A DNA stretch of 64,000 bases from assembly GCF_009796825.1 (NCBI RefSeq), contig NZ_CP047030.1, positions 2,207,501-2,271,500 of the forward strand, written 5' to 3'. Positions 38,326-47,727 of the stretch are shown here, piece after piece. Numbering within the stretch: the first letter of the stretch is position 1; the number at the start of each line of letters is the position of its first letter. The notes below the pieces were generated by a model. It worked only from the letters and a program-made list of their open reading frames with translations, was not told the origin of the DNA and made no database searches. Source of the DNA: Algibacter sp. L3A6. Lineage in GTDB: Bacteria; Bacteroidota; Bacteroidia; Flavobacteriales; Flavobacteriaceae. The position numbers were made by a program, and so were the translations under genes.

Positions 38326-39045
38326 ATGCTTAGTAAAAGCCAGATAAAATTAATAACGAGTTTAAAGCAAAAAAAATATAGACAAGACCTTGGTTTTTTT
38401 GTTGTTGAAGGTGTTAAAACAATAAAAGAATTATTGGCGTCTAATTTAAAGCTTCATGTATTATATACGACGGAATCGTTCAATATTGATGCCAAAGATG
38501 AAGTTTTAATTTCTGAAACCGATTTAAAGCGTATTAGTTTTTTAAAAACGCCTAATACAGCGTTAGCAGTCTTTAAAATTCCTGAACAAACACCTGTTGA
38601 AACCAAAGGACTTATTGTGGCTTTAGATGATGTTCGCGACCCGGGAAACTTAGGAACCATAATTAGACTTTGCGACTGGTTTGGTATAAAACAATTGGTG
38701 TGTAGTAAGGCAACGGTAGATTGTTTTAACCCAAAAGTGATACAAGCTACTATGGGCTCAATTACAAGAGTAAATATTAGTTATGTGGATTTAGAAACCT
38801 TTTTAAAAGATACTGATATACCTGTTTTTGGCGCTTTTATGGATGGCGAAAATGTTTATAAAAAGCAATTGCCACAACATGGCATTTTAGTTATGGGTAA
38901 TGAGGCTAATGGTGTATCGAAAGCCGTAGAGGCTTTAATTACTGAAAAAATTAGTATCCCAAGATTTGGCGATTTACAAGCTACAGAGAGTTTGAATGTG
39001 GCTACAGCAACCTCAATTTTGATAAGTGAGTTTAGGAGAGGTTAA
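38326..39045 (+). CDS. TrmH/SpoU-family RNA 2'-O-methyltransferase
   Basis: A 239-residue SPOUT-class enzyme that methylates ribose 2'-OH in rRNA or tRNA using S-adenosylmethionine. An N-terminal substrate-binding domain (KKYRQDLGFFVVEGVKTI) is followed by the knotted catalytic domain with motif 1 (DDVRDPGNLGTIIRLCDWF), motif 2 (GILVMGNEANGVS) and motif 3 (ESLNVATATSILISEF). The exact RNA target is not evident. It is divergent from tamL, an arrangement I recall from other Flavobacteriia, and is distinct from rlmB at 57778. Confidence 0.92.
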   Translation: MLSKSQIKLITSLKQKKYRQDLGFFVVEGVKTIKELLASNLKLHVLYTTESFNIDAKDEVLISETDLKRISFLKTPNTALAVFKIPEQTPVETKGLIVALDDVRDPGNLGTIIRLCDWFGIKQLVCSKATVDCFNPKVIQATMGSITRVNISYVDLETFLKDTDIPVFGAFMDGENVYKKQLPQHGILVMGNEANGVSKAVEALITEKISIPRFGDLQATESLNVATATSILISEFRRG

Positions 39046-39083
39046 AAGGTTGTCATAAATTGATATGATTGTGTTTTTGTAAT

Positions 39084-39464
39084 CTAAAATGCTGTTTTTG
39101 GAATATTAGTGAGTTTCTTTAAAGAGTCAATTTCTTTTTTGTATTCGGCTTTCCACCCAATTCCATTTAGTTTATCCAAGTAATTGTTTATTTGAGAATT
39201 GTAAATTTCAATTCCGTTTTGTTCTGATTGACTTATTATACAGCCAAAATTCACAATCTTAAATCCGTATTTTTTGCTAACCTTGTTTAAATCTGAAGTT
39301 GTTAGTATAGCTTCACCAAAAAAAACAATTTGAGGATTATTAACTGCAATATGAGATTTTGCAGTTAAATAGTTATAGCGATTAAAGAATCCGAAATTCC
39401 AAAATGAAACTCCAATTCCGATTAGCATAATTGTAATAAAAAGTAGAGTTTTCTTCTTTCTCAT
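39084..39464 (-). CDS. Hypothetical membrane-anchored protein
   Basis: A 126-residue protein with one N-terminal hydrophobic segment (LLFITIMLIGIGVSFW) after a basic start, so either a signal anchor or an uncleaved signal. The rest is soluble and mixed alpha/beta, with a Lys-rich C terminus. I recognise no domain. It lies next to a decayed gene on the same strand (39581-40044), which suggests a small region of gene turnover between the methyltransferase gene and porT. Confidence 0.6.
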   Translation of the reverse strand: MRKKKTLLFITIMLIGIGVSFWNFGFFNRYNYLTAKSHIAVNNPQIVFFGEAILTTSDLNKVSKKYGFKIVNFGCIISQSEQNGIEIYNSQINNYLDKLNGIGWKAEYKKEIDSLKKLTNIPKTAF

Positions 39465-39580
39465 TTGTATAATAAATGGTTAAGGTTTTGTGTGCGAGGG
39501 TTTTTTGAAGGAAAATCAGACGTAACAAACACGCAACGACCTTTGATTAAGCACTAAGCCGCAATTATTTTTATAAGGTG

Positions 39581-40044
39581 TTAGTAAACGTGTTTTTCTT
39601 TTTTCAGATACTCATTCCATTCAACCTCCGTAAATCCGTGTTTTCCAAAACTTGTTCCTTTTCCAAATTCAGAGTCTTCCAAGTCAATTAGTTCCACGCA
39701 AAATAAATCAGATATATAAAACTCAACTACTAATCAAAAAGTAGTAGATAAAGCAACTGCGTTTTTATCCGAATTCAGTCCGATATTTTGAGTAAAATGA
39801 TTGTCTTTGAAATTCTCATTTTCTTTTAAAATTGAGAATGATTTTATTCCTCTAAATTTTAAAATTGATTTTATTCCGTTGTATTTCGTTTTCGTTCCGA
39901 GTGAGTTTTTTTTAAGCGTTACATTGTCAAGAGTCCGTCTTTCAATTTGACATTCTACCGAATCATTTTTTAATTCCGATTTTAGATCAAAGCATTTAGA
40001 ATATGAAGTTGATGAATATCAAAATTGTAGGTCATTTTGGTCAT
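39581..40044 (-). pseudogene. Decayed gene for an unknown soluble protein
   Basis: A single minus-strand frame reads as protein over about 130 codons but is broken by an in-frame TGA at 39734-39736. Before it the frame reads ...RTLDNVTLKKNSLGTKTKYN... ALSTTF; after it ...DLEDSEFGKGTSFGKHGF TEVEWNEYLKKEKHVY up to the TAA at 39581. The likely original start (MTKMTYNFD at 40044) lies in another frame, so a frameshift near 40010 is also needed. Codon use on both sides of the stop looks protein-like. I do not recognise the family. Confidence 0.6.
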
Positions 40045-40078
40045 ATTTTTGCCAACAAAAGAATATCCTTAACCCTTC

Positions 40079-40807
40079 CTACTGAAAAGTAAAGTTAATA
40101 AAAACACCACGACTTTTCATGCTATTGATATTACTAGTCCATGGGCTGTTTGGATCTTCATCTCTAACCAACTCATCGTTTAAGCCAAATACACCTCGAA
40201 TGGATGGTGTGAATTTAAAGTTATAAAGGTAAAAATCGATACCAAAACCTAATTCGTAGAATAGAGAGTTTTTAATAGTACGGAATTGGCCGTTTTTATT
40301 ATCGTTTGGGTTGTCTTGGTTACTCGAAAGGTTTAATGCAGTAGAGAATCCGCCAACAACAAAAGGTTTAAAGTTGTTAATACGTTTGGTAGAAACTTTA
40401 AGTAATAACGGAATGTGGATATAGGTCGATTTTACTTCGCGAGTTAAATCACTAGTTCGAGGTTCTGAATCTACAAAATAAGTTGGACTGTAATTTAATT
40501 CTCTAGTAGTAATTATTAAACCTGGTTCAATACGTAAATCTAAAAACTTATTAATTCTTAAGTTTCCTATTAAACCAACATTAAAACCGGTAGTGCTTTT
40601 TACATAAACATCTTGTAAATCTTGATTGTAATCAAAGTTGAAATCGTAATTATTAAAACCTAGAAAATACCCCCAACGCAATAGTTTATATTCCGTAGAA
40701 CCACGTCCTTGGTTGGCATCGTAGGTTATCTTTTCTTTTTTGAAAAGCTGTGCACTCGATGTTTGGATTACAAATAAAAATGCTAATAATGCAAAAACCT
40801 GCTTCAT
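40079..40807 (-). CDS. porT: Type IX secretion / gliding protein PorT (SprT)
   Basis: A 242-residue outer-membrane beta-barrel protein from the ATG at 40807, which gives a proper signal peptide (MKQVFALLAFLFVIQTSSAQ); a longer frame begins inside ubiE and is less likely. The body is built of alternating strands (LDLRIEPGLIITTRELNYS, YIHIPLLLKVSTKRI) and ends in an aromatic strand (GVFINFTFQ). PorT/SprT is needed for T9SS function in Porphyromonas gingivalis and F. johnsoniae. The location 4 nt after ubiE is the common flavobacterial arrangement and supports the call. It would supply the apparatus that exports the giant adhesins of this window. Confidence 0.88.
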   Translation of the reverse strand: MKQVFALLAFLFVIQTSSAQLFKKEKITYDANQGRGSTEYKLLRWGYFLGFNNYDFNFDYNQDLQDVYVKSTTGFNVGLIGNLRINKFLDLRIEPGLIITTRELNYSPTYFVDSEPRTSDLTREVKSTYIHIPLLLKVSTKRINNFKPFVVGGFSTALNLSSNQDNPNDNKNGQFRTIKNSLFYELGFGIDFYLYNFKFTPSIRGVFGLNDELVRDEDPNSPWTSNINSMKSRGVFINFTFQ

Positions 40808-40811
40808 ATTA

Positions 40812-41537
40812 TTACTTACTCGATTTATAAATTGTGGCCACACCTAAAGTTTGTGGCAAATCTTCAACATCTATAAACCCGATTTTACGTAAAATATTGT
40901 TCAAAGCTTCTCCATAAGGAAAAACAGATGCCGATTCGCATAAATATTTATACGCACTTCTATCTTTAGAAAACATTTTTCCGATAAGTGGTAAAATGTT
41001 TTTAGTGTAAAAATTATAACCTTGTTTATAAGGTGTTTTGTCTGGCATAGAGGTTTCTAAAATAACAAAAGTACCGTTAGGTTTTAAAACTCTATAGATT
41101 TCTTTTAAACCGTTTTCAAGCGATTCAAAATTACGGACACCAAAGGCTACCGTTATGGCATCAAAGCTGTTATCTTCAAAAGGCATGTTTTCACTATCAC
41201 CCAAAATCATTTCAATTTTAGAGTCTAAAGCCTTTTTAGTCACTTTTGTTTTTCCAATTTCAAGCATGCCGCTACTAATATCAAAACCAACAATTCTACT
41301 AGCATTTGTTTCTGCTAAATTAATGGCTAAATCTCCAGTACCTGTAGCAACATCTAAAATACTATCAGGATTGGCATCCTTAACTATTTTAACAACTTTT
41401 TTGCGCCATTTAATATCAATTCCAAAAGAAATTACACGGTTTAAGCCGTCGTAATCTCCAGAAATGGTATCAAACATTTGGGTAACTTGTTCTTTTTTAC
41501 CTAAATCGCTGTCTTTGTATGGTTTAATTTTCGACAA
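40812..41537 (-). CDS. ubiE: Demethylmenaquinone methyltransferase
   Basis: A 241-residue SAM-dependent methyltransferase of the UbiE/MenG family that methylates demethylmenaquinone in the last step of menaquinone synthesis. Motif I (ILDVATGTGDLAI), the ...FDAITVAFGVRNFE stretch and the ...LKPNGTFVILETSMP strand are characteristic. It leads a two-gene unit with porT. A -7 element 17 nt upstream predicts a very short leader. Since menaquinone is the expected quinone in this phylum, menG would be an equally valid name. Confidence 0.95.
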   Translation of the reverse strand: MSKIKPYKDSDLGKKEQVTQMFDTISGDYDGLNRVISFGIDIKWRKKVVKIVKDANPDSILDVATGTGDLAINLAETNASRIVGFDISSGMLEIGKTKVTKKALDSKIEMILGDSENMPFEDNSFDAITVAFGVRNFESLENGLKEIYRVLKPNGTFVILETSMPDKTPYKQGYNFYTKNILPLIGKMFSKDRSAYKYLCESASVFPYGEALNNILRKIGFIDVEDLPQTLGVATIYKSSK

Positions 41538-41553
41538 ATCTTTATTTTTTTGG

Positions 41554-41561
41554 CAAACCTA
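41554..41561 (-). promoter_or_regulatory. -7 promoter element of ubiE-porT
   Basis: The minus strand reads TAGGTTTGCC, matching TAnnTTTGC. Transcription would start about 12 nt before the ubiE ATG. Confidence 0.55.
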
Positions 41562-41746
41562 CATAATTTATTTCTACTTTATAATGTGTACTTAAAAGTG
41601 AAAAGAAGGTTATACTGTTTTACAGTGTCAAATTTATTAAATTTATAGGTATTAATAAGCTACATTTAGTTTTATAATGCAGATTTTAAATAGGTTCGTA
41701 TTCTGTTATAAAGTTTCATTTTAAATAACTAATATTAATTTTGCAC

Positions 41747-41754
41747 TATCTTTG
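41747..41754 (+). promoter_or_regulatory. -7 promoter element of trkA-trkH
   Basis: TATCTTTGC is an exact match to TAnnTTTGC, with the ATG of trkA 27 nt further on. No convincing -33 element is present. Confidence 0.6.
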
Positions 41755-41780
41755 CAGCACTTTATCATGAAGAATTACAA

Positions 41781-43130
41781 ATGAAAATAATTATAGCAGG
41801 AGCTGGCGAAGTTGGATTTCATCTAGCAAAACTCTTATCATACGAGTCTCAAGAGATTACTTTAATAGATACCCAAAAGGATAGTTTAGCTTACGCAGAT
41901 ACGCATTTGGATATTAGAGTTATTAAGGGAGATGCCACTTCTATTGCTATTTTAAAAGAAGCTAGGGTAGAGGCGAGCGATTTATTAATAGCGGTAACAG
42001 CAAGCGAGACTACTAATATTACCATTTGTGTATTGGCGAAACAATTAGGCTCGAAACGTACCATTGCTCGAATTTCAAATACAGAATTTATACACCATAA
42101 AGATGAGGTTGGGTTTACCAAATTTGGTATCGATGAGTTAATTTCTCCAGAAGCTTTGGCTGCAGCAGAAATTGAATTATCACTTAAACAATCGTCATTT
42201 AATGATACTTACGAGTTTGAAAATGGGGCTTTAACCATGATTGGTTTAACCTTAAGAAGCTCGGCATCCTTTGTTGGTAAAACAGTAAAAGAAGCAGCAA
42301 AAATATTTCCTGAACTTCACTTTGTGCCCATTGCTATACAGCGTTTTGGTACACAATTTACAATTATACCACGTGGCGATACCAAATTTAAACGTGGCGA
42401 TCATGTGGTTTTCATAACTTCTAAAGGAGGAAATGAAGAGTTATGTAGACTTACCGGTAAACCGAATAGAGTTATTAAAAATGTAATGATTTTAGGCGGA
42501 AGTCAAATCGGGTTTAAAACGGCGAGATCTCTTTCTGATAAAGGTTTTAATGTGAAACTTTTAGAGGAAGATAAGGAACGTGCTTTCGATATTGCCGACG
42601 AGTTACCAAAGGTGTTAGTATTGCATAGTGATGGCAGAAAAGTAGATTTGCTCGAGGAGGAAAATATTGGCGACATGGATGCGTTTATTGCGGTTGGAAA
42701 AAACTCCGAAACCAATATCATGACTTGTTTAGTGGCTAAATCTAAAGGCGTTAAAAAAACGGTAGCGCTAGTAGAGAATATGGATTATTTTGAATTATCT
42801 CATTCCATAGGTATTGAAACCTTAATTAATAAAAAATTATTAGCAGCAAATAATATTTTTAGATACATTAGAAAAGGTGAAGTGGTTGCCATGACGAAGC
42901 TTAGTAACATGAATGCAGAGCTTCTAGAATTTGAGGTAAAACCTACATCGGCCATTTGTAATAAAGTGATTAAAAATGTAGACTTTCCGCGTTCTGCCAT
43001 TATTGGTGGTGTTATTCGTGACGGATTGGGAGTTATTGCTTTAGGCGATTTTAAAATACAAGCAGGAGACCGTGTGGTAGTTTGTAGTTTATTACAATCT
43101 ATAAAAGGTGTCGAAAAATTATTTCGCTAA
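41781..43130 (+). CDS. trkA: Trk potassium uptake regulatory subunit TrkA
   Basis: A 449-residue cytoplasmic protein with two tandem RCK units. Each has a Rossmann NAD-binding domain (IIIAGAGEVGFHLAKLL near residue 3; MILGGSQIGFKTARSL near 236) followed by a TrkA-C domain (for example PRGDTKFKRGDHVVFIT). It gates the TrkH channel by binding nucleotide. trkH starts 53 nt downstream and the pair forms an operon for K+ uptake. Confidence 0.96.
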   Translation: MKIIIAGAGEVGFHLAKLLSYESQEITLIDTQKDSLAYADTHLDIRVIKGDATSIAILKEARVEASDLLIAVTASETTNITICVLAKQLGSKRTIARISNTEFIHHKDEVGFTKFGIDELISPEALAAAEIELSLKQSSFNDTYEFENGALTMIGLTLRSSASFVGKTVKEAAKIFPELHFVPIAIQRFGTQFTIIPRGDTKFKRGDHVVFITSKGGNEELCRLTGKPNRVIKNVMILGGSQIGFKTARSLSDKGFNVKLLEEDKERAFDIADELPKVLVLHSDGRKVDLLEEENIGDMDAFIAVGKNSETNIMTCLVAKSKGVKKTVALVENMDYFELSHSIGIETLINKKLLAANNIFRYIRKGEVVAMTKLSNMNAELLEFEVKPTSAICNKVIKNVDFPRSAIIGGVIRDGLGVIALGDFKIQAGDRVVVCSLLQSIKGVEKLFR

Positions 43131-43183
43131 AACGTATAGAGCCTGCTAAGTTGGGTTTTATATAATCAACAATAAATTTCCAA

Positions 43184-44677
43184 ATGAAATTAAATTACAA
43201 AATCATTTTTCATTTCTTAGGTCTGTTACTTTTGTTTAATGGTGGCTTTATGTTACTGTCGGCATTAGTAAGTCTCCTTTATAAAGATGGTGTTACTTTT
43301 GATCTTTTTTTAGCAGGTATGGCTACCGTAATCATTGGTGTGGTTTCTATGGTTTTAACCAGAAACCATAATAAGGAAATGAACAAGCGAGAAGGTTATA
43401 TTGTGGTAACTTTTGGTTGGATCATGATGTCGCTTTGTGGTGCTTTACCTTATGTTTTTACTGGAGCGATACCAAGTTTTACTGATGCGTTTTTTGAAAC
43501 CATGTCTGGTTATACAACGACGGGAGCATCTATTTTAAACGATATTGAAGCCGTACCAAAAGGCGTGTTGTTTTGGAGAAGTCTAACACACTGGATTGGT
43601 GGTATGGGTATTATTGTACTCGCCATTGCTATTCTTCCATTGCTTGGTATTGGTGGTATGCAACTTTTTGCAGCCGAAGCTCCAGGGCCAAGTGCCGATA
43701 AATTACACCCAAGAATTACAGATACAGCAAAGCGTTTGTGGCTTATTTATTTTGGGTATACTGCCGCTGAAACTTTATTACTAAACTTAGCCGGAATGTC
43801 GTTTTTTGATGCGATTAATCATGCTATGTGTACGCTTTCTACAGGTGGGTTTTCAACTAAAAATGCTAGTGTCGCTTATTGGAATGATCAACCTATAATA
43901 CAATACATTATAATTGTATTTATGTTTTTAGCAGGTGTGAATTTTGTACTGAGTTACTTTGCTTTTAAAGGAAAAGTTCAAAAAATTATAGCCGATGAAG
44001 AATTTAAACTTTATAGTAAATTCATAATCATATTCACAGCCATAGCAGCTCTAATTATTTATTTTCAAGCCGATGCTTCTGTTTCCTCAATAGATCATCC
44101 AATGGTTTGGGGAAAGGCCGAAAGTTCTTTTAGACATGCTCTTTTTCAGGTACTTTCAGTAATAACAACTACAGGGTTTGTTTCGGCAGATTATACACTT
44201 TGGTCACCATTTTTAGTGGTGTTCTTTTTTGGGCTTATGTTTCTTGGTGGTTCGGCCGGAAGTACATCTGGTGGTGTAAAAGTTGTGCGTCATTTAATAT
44301 TAATTAAAAACGGTTTTTTAGAGTTTAAACGCACCTTGCATCCTAATGCTATTTTACCGGTTCGTTACAATAAACGTGCGGTTTCTGGAGATATCGTATT
44401 TAATGTTTTAGGCTTCTTTATTCTCTATATGTTGTCTTTTATTATTGGAGCTCTAGTGTTTTCTATGTTCGGAATTGAGTTTGATGCTGCAATTGGTTTG
44501 GCGGCATCTAGTCTGGGGAATGTAGGGCCTGCATTAGGCGATTTTGGACCTGTAAATAACTATTCAGCTTTACCTCCATTAGCAAAATGGTGGTCAGCAT
44601 TTTTAATGCTTATTGGGCGTTTAGAACTTTTTACAGTATTAATTTTATTTACACCATTTTTCTGGAGAAATAGGTAG
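43184..44677 (+). CDS. trkH: Trk potassium transporter, membrane subunit TrkH
   Basis: A 497-residue inner-membrane protein with about ten hydrophobic segments. The selectivity-filter loops are recognisable (SGYTTTGASIL, LSTGGFST, ITTTGFVSADY, SSLGNVGPALGDFG), one in each of four M-P-M repeats. It conducts K+ across the membrane under control of TrkA encoded just upstream. Length is normal for the family. Confidence 0.96.
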   Translation: MKLNYKIIFHFLGLLLLFNGGFMLLSALVSLLYKDGVTFDLFLAGMATVIIGVVSMVLTRNHNKEMNKREGYIVVTFGWIMMSLCGALPYVFTGAIPSFTDAFFETMSGYTTTGASILNDIEAVPKGVLFWRSLTHWIGGMGIIVLAIAILPLLGIGGMQLFAAEAPGPSADKLHPRITDTAKRLWLIYFGYTAAETLLLNLAGMSFFDAINHAMCTLSTGGFSTKNASVAYWNDQPIIQYIIIVFMFLAGVNFVLSYFAFKGKVQKIIADEEFKLYSKFIIIFTAIAALIIYFQADASVSSIDHPMVWGKAESSFRHALFQVLSVITTTGFVSADYTLWSPFLVVFFFGLMFLGGSAGSTSGGVKVVRHLILIKNGFLEFKRTLHPNAILPVRYNKRAVSGDIVFNVLGFFILYMLSFIIGALVFSMFGIEFDAAIGLAASSLGNVGPALGDFGPVNNYSALPPLAKWWSAFLMLIGRLELFTVLILFTPFFWRNR

Positions 44678-44897
44678 GTTTAATTTTCTGAGTTGTGTTT
44701 GTTATACTGCAAATCAACATTAATAATGATTATTTTATCTTCGGAAGAATGATTTTATAGTTTTCAGATAAAGGCTGAAAGCAAGTTCCATTCTCAATAA
44801 ACTGATTGAATTTGAAGCTCATTTTTACACGAAACGTTTCAATAAAAAAATCAAACAATTTTCCCAAGCAACGTTTCAGCAATTCATCTCAAAAAAG

Positions 44898-44905
44898 TAT
44901 CTTTG
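44898..44905 (+). promoter_or_regulatory. -7 promoter element of mpl
   Basis: TATCTTTG matches TAnnTTTG and lies 20 nt before the ATG at 44925. The preceding ~200 bp (44678-44897) contain no supportable gene. Confidence 0.55.
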
Positions 44906-44924
44906 AAACATTCAAAATCAGCAC

Positions 44925-46280
44925 ATGAACGTACATTTTATAGCCATTGGCGGCTCGGCCATGCACAATTTAGCCTTAGCGCTTCATAATAAAGAATACA
45001 AAGTAACAGGCAGCGACGATACTATTTTCGAACCTTCAAAATCTAGATTAGATGCTAAGGGTTTACTACCAGAAACATTTGGTTGGTTTCCTGAGAAAAT
45101 ATCCGAACAATTGGATGCTATTGTATTAGGAATGCACGCTAAAGCAGATAATCCTGAGTTACTAAAAGCACAAGAGCTAGGCTTAAAAATTTATAGTTAT
45201 CCAGAATTTCTATATGAACAGTCCAAGCATAAAACTCGTGTAGTTATTGGAGGAAGCCATGGTAAAACTACAATTACATCTATGATTTTACACGTAATGC
45301 ATTATCATGATCGTGATGTAGATTATATGGTTGGAGCACAATTGGAAGGTTTTGATGTAATGGTGAAACTTACAGAAGATAATGATTTTATAGTTTTAGA
45401 AGGTGACGAGTATTTAAGTTCGCCAATAGATAGACGACCAAAATTTCATTTATATAAACCAAATATTGCTTTGTTAAGTGGTATTGCTTGGGACCATATT
45501 AATGTGTTTCCTACCTATGAGAACTATGTGGAGCAATTCAGCATATTTATAGATTCTATTGTAAGTGGAGGTAGTATTAATTACAATGAAGAAGATCCTG
45601 AAGTAAAACGTTTGGTAGAAGCAAGCAATAATACCATTAGAAAAATAGCTTACCAAACACCAGAATATACAGTAGAAAATGGGGAGACTTTTTTAGAAAC
45701 ACCAGAAGGACTATTGCCAATTGAAGTTTTTGGTAAACACAACCTTAATAATTTGGCTGGAGCAAAATGGATTTGTCAACACATGGGTATTGATGAAGAT
45801 GATTTTTACGAGGCCATTGCTACTTTTAAAGGAGCGAGTAAACGTCTAGAAAAAATAGCAGAAAGCAAAAACAGTGTGGCTTTTAAAGATTTCGCACATT
45901 CGCCAAGTAAAGTAGAAGCAACAACAAATGCGGTAAAAGAGCAATATGTTAACCGTACTGTGGTTGCTTGTTTGGAGTTACATACTTATAGTAGTTTAAA
46001 CGCTGAGTTTTTAAAGGAATATAAAGGCGCTCTAGATGCTGCCGATGTTGCCGTAGTGTTTTACTCACCGCATGCCGTAGAGATTAAAAAACTTGCAGCA
46101 GTAACGCACGAGCAAATAGCTACAGCTTTTGAACGCGACGATTTAATTATTTACACAAACCCAGACGATTTTAAAGACTTTTTATTTAAACAAAGTTTAG
46201 AGAATAAAGCTCTGTTGTTAATGAGTTCTGGTAATTATGGAGGCTTAGATTTTGAAGAGGTAAAAGCCTTAATAAAGTAA
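44925..46280 (+). CDS. mpl: UDP-MurNAc:L-alanyl-D-Glu-mDAP ligase (Mpl-type Mur ligase)
   Basis: A 451-residue Mur ligase. The N-terminal Rossmann domain (HFIAIGGSAMHNLALAL), the ATP-binding loop (VVIGGSHGKTTITSM) and the EGDEYLSS motif fit Mpl, which attaches recovered murein tripeptide to UDP-MurNAc in peptidoglycan recycling. MurC is the close alternative, but the GGSAMHNLA start and the EGDEY motif favour Mpl. It is a single gene with its own -7 element and a strong terminator. Confidence 0.85.
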   Translation: MNVHFIAIGGSAMHNLALALHNKEYKVTGSDDTIFEPSKSRLDAKGLLPETFGWFPEKISEQLDAIVLGMHAKADNPELLKAQELGLKIYSYPEFLYEQSKHKTRVVIGGSHGKTTITSMILHVMHYHDRDVDYMVGAQLEGFDVMVKLTEDNDFIVLEGDEYLSSPIDRRPKFHLYKPNIALLSGIAWDHINVFPTYENYVEQFSIFIDSIVSGGSINYNEEDPEVKRLVEASNNTIRKIAYQTPEYTVENGETFLETPEGLLPIEVFGKHNLNNLAGAKWICQHMGIDEDDFYEAIATFKGASKRLEKIAESKNSVAFKDFAHSPSKVEATTNAVKEQYVNRTVVACLELHTYSSLNAEFLKEYKGALDAADVAVVFYSPHAVEIKKLAAVTHEQIATAFERDDLIIYTNPDDFKDFLFKQSLENKALLLMSSGNYGGLDFEEVKALIK

Positions 46281-46311
46281 GGTGTAATTCAATGTAGATT
46301 TCAATACAGAG

Positions 46312-46353
46312 AAAACACTGGCCATTTTACTTATAAATGGCCAGTGTTTTTTT
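46312..46353 (+). terminator. Terminator of mpl
   Basis: A perfect 16-bp stem (AAAACACTGGCCATTT paired with AAATGGCCAGTGTTTT) around a short loop is followed by further T. It lies 32 nt after the mpl stop. Confidence 0.93.
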
Positions 46354-46602
46354 ATATACTAATGCTTAGTAATCGGTTTTTGTAAAGAGTAATTGAATGG
46401 CATAAATCTCTAATGGATAGTTATGGTTTTTTGTTTTTAAGAAAATCTCGATTAAATAATCATTTTTGTTATTTTTAAGTATTTCGCTAAATAATTGTAT
46501 TGAAAAAGTTTCGTATTAGAAAAAATCGCTTTAATTTAATGCCTATCTTTTCTCAAAACAAGAAGGCTTTTGTTTTTTTATAGACGAGCTATAATATTTT
46601 AT

Positions 46603-47727
46603 ATGAAGGTTAATCAAATTTCTTTAAACGAAAAAAACTGGAATCAAGGCTTGGCTTCAATAGCTATTAAACCCACTTTAATTATGCTTTTTGTTTCGCC
46701 AGATTTCGAAATTATAGATGAGGTTTTATCGGAAATACAATTAAAATATCCTGATGCTTTAGTATTTGGTTGCTCTACAGCTGGAGAAATTTCAAATGTT
46801 ACTGTTACAGATAAATCTATTTCGTTAACAGCTATTCAGTTCGATAAAACAAGCTTAAAACTAGTTTCTGTAAAATTAGATTCAGAAGTTGATAGTGGTA
46901 AAGCAGGAGAACGTATAGGTAGCATGTTACAAAAAGAAGATTTAAAACATGTTATGGTTTTAAGCGATGGCTTAAATATTAACGGAGCCGATTTAGTTTC
47001 GGGTTTAAAATCTACTTTACCAAATATTAGTGTTACTGGCGGTTTAGCGGCAGATGGCGAAGATTTTGAAAAAACCTTTGTAATTAAAAACAACCAAGTG
47101 CTAGAAAAAACAGTTTTAGGCTTAGGTTTTTATGGCGATTACTTGAGTGTTAATTATAGCTCTAAAGGTGGTTGGGATGGTTTTGGTATTGAGCGATTGG
47201 TTACAAAGTCTAAAAAAAATATATTATACGAGCTCGATGGGAAACCGGTATTAAAACTATATAAAGAGTTATTAGGTAAAGATGCCGAAAAGCTACCAAG
47301 TTCAGGACTTTTGTTTCCTGTAAGTATTAGAACGAGTAAAAAATCGAAAGCTGTGGTTCGAGGACTTTCGGGTGTAAATGAAGTCGATCAAAGCTTAATT
47401 TTTGGAGCTAATATTCCGGAGGGAAGTTATTTGCGCTTGATGAAAGGTAATGTGGATAAATTGATTACAGGTGCGGAAGAATCTGCAATTTCTGTAACTC
47501 AAGGATTAAAAGAAACAATAGAATTAGTGGTTTTAATTAGTTGTGTTGGGCGCCGTTTGGTTTTAAAACAGCTAGCAGAAGAAGAGATTGATGCCGTGCG
47601 TAACGTCATTGGAGATACTTCAAAAATAACAGGGTTTTATTCTTATGGAGAAATAGCACCTTTAAACGAGTCTTTGTGTGAGTTACATCATCAAACAATG
47701 ACTATCACAACACTTTCAGAATGTTGA
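46603..47727 (+). CDS. FIST-domain sensory protein
   Basis: A 374-residue cytoplasmic protein, start taken as ATG 46603 (MKVNQISLNEKNW), since the extra 11 upstream codons look non-coding. Residues ~30-210 match the FIST N domain (FVSPDFEIIDEV, VFGCSTAGEISN, ISVTGGLAADGEDF) and ~220-360 the FIST C domain (PVLKLYKELLG, CVGRRLVL, FYSYGEIAP). FIST domains are predicted small-ligand sensors, possibly for amino acids, and are usually fused or linked to signalling proteins. Its stop overlaps the start of a hybrid histidine kinase, so the two are translationally coupled and probably act as one sensor split over two chains. Confidence 0.9.
   Translation: MKVNQISLNEKNWNQGLASIAIKPTLIMLFVSPDFEIIDEVLSEIQLKYPDALVFGCSTAGEISNVTVTDKSISLTAIQFDKTSLKLVSVKLDSEVDSGKAGERIGSMLQKEDLKHVMVLSDGLNINGADLVSGLKSTLPNISVTGGLAADGEDFEKTFVIKNNQVLEKTVLGLGFYGDYLSVNYSSKGGWDGFGIERLVTKSKKNILYELDGKPVLKLYKELLGKDAEKLPSSGLLFPVSIRTSKKSKAVVRGLSGVNEVDQSLIFGANIPEGSYLRLMKGNVDKLITGAEESAISVTQGLKETIELVVLISCVGRRLVLKQLAEEEIDAVRNVIGDTSKITGFYSYGEIAPLNESLCELHHQTMTITTLSEC

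Noticed and set aside
40808..40843. Longer start for PorT inside ubiE
   Set aside because: The signal peptide begins exactly at the ATG at 40807, and the extension is out-of-frame ubiE sequence.
44730..44822. 30-codon minus-strand frame (MSFKFNQFIENGTCF...) between trkH and mpl
   Set aside because: Codon use looks protein-like, but it is too short, has no promoter or terminator, and no known match; a gene remnant remains possible.
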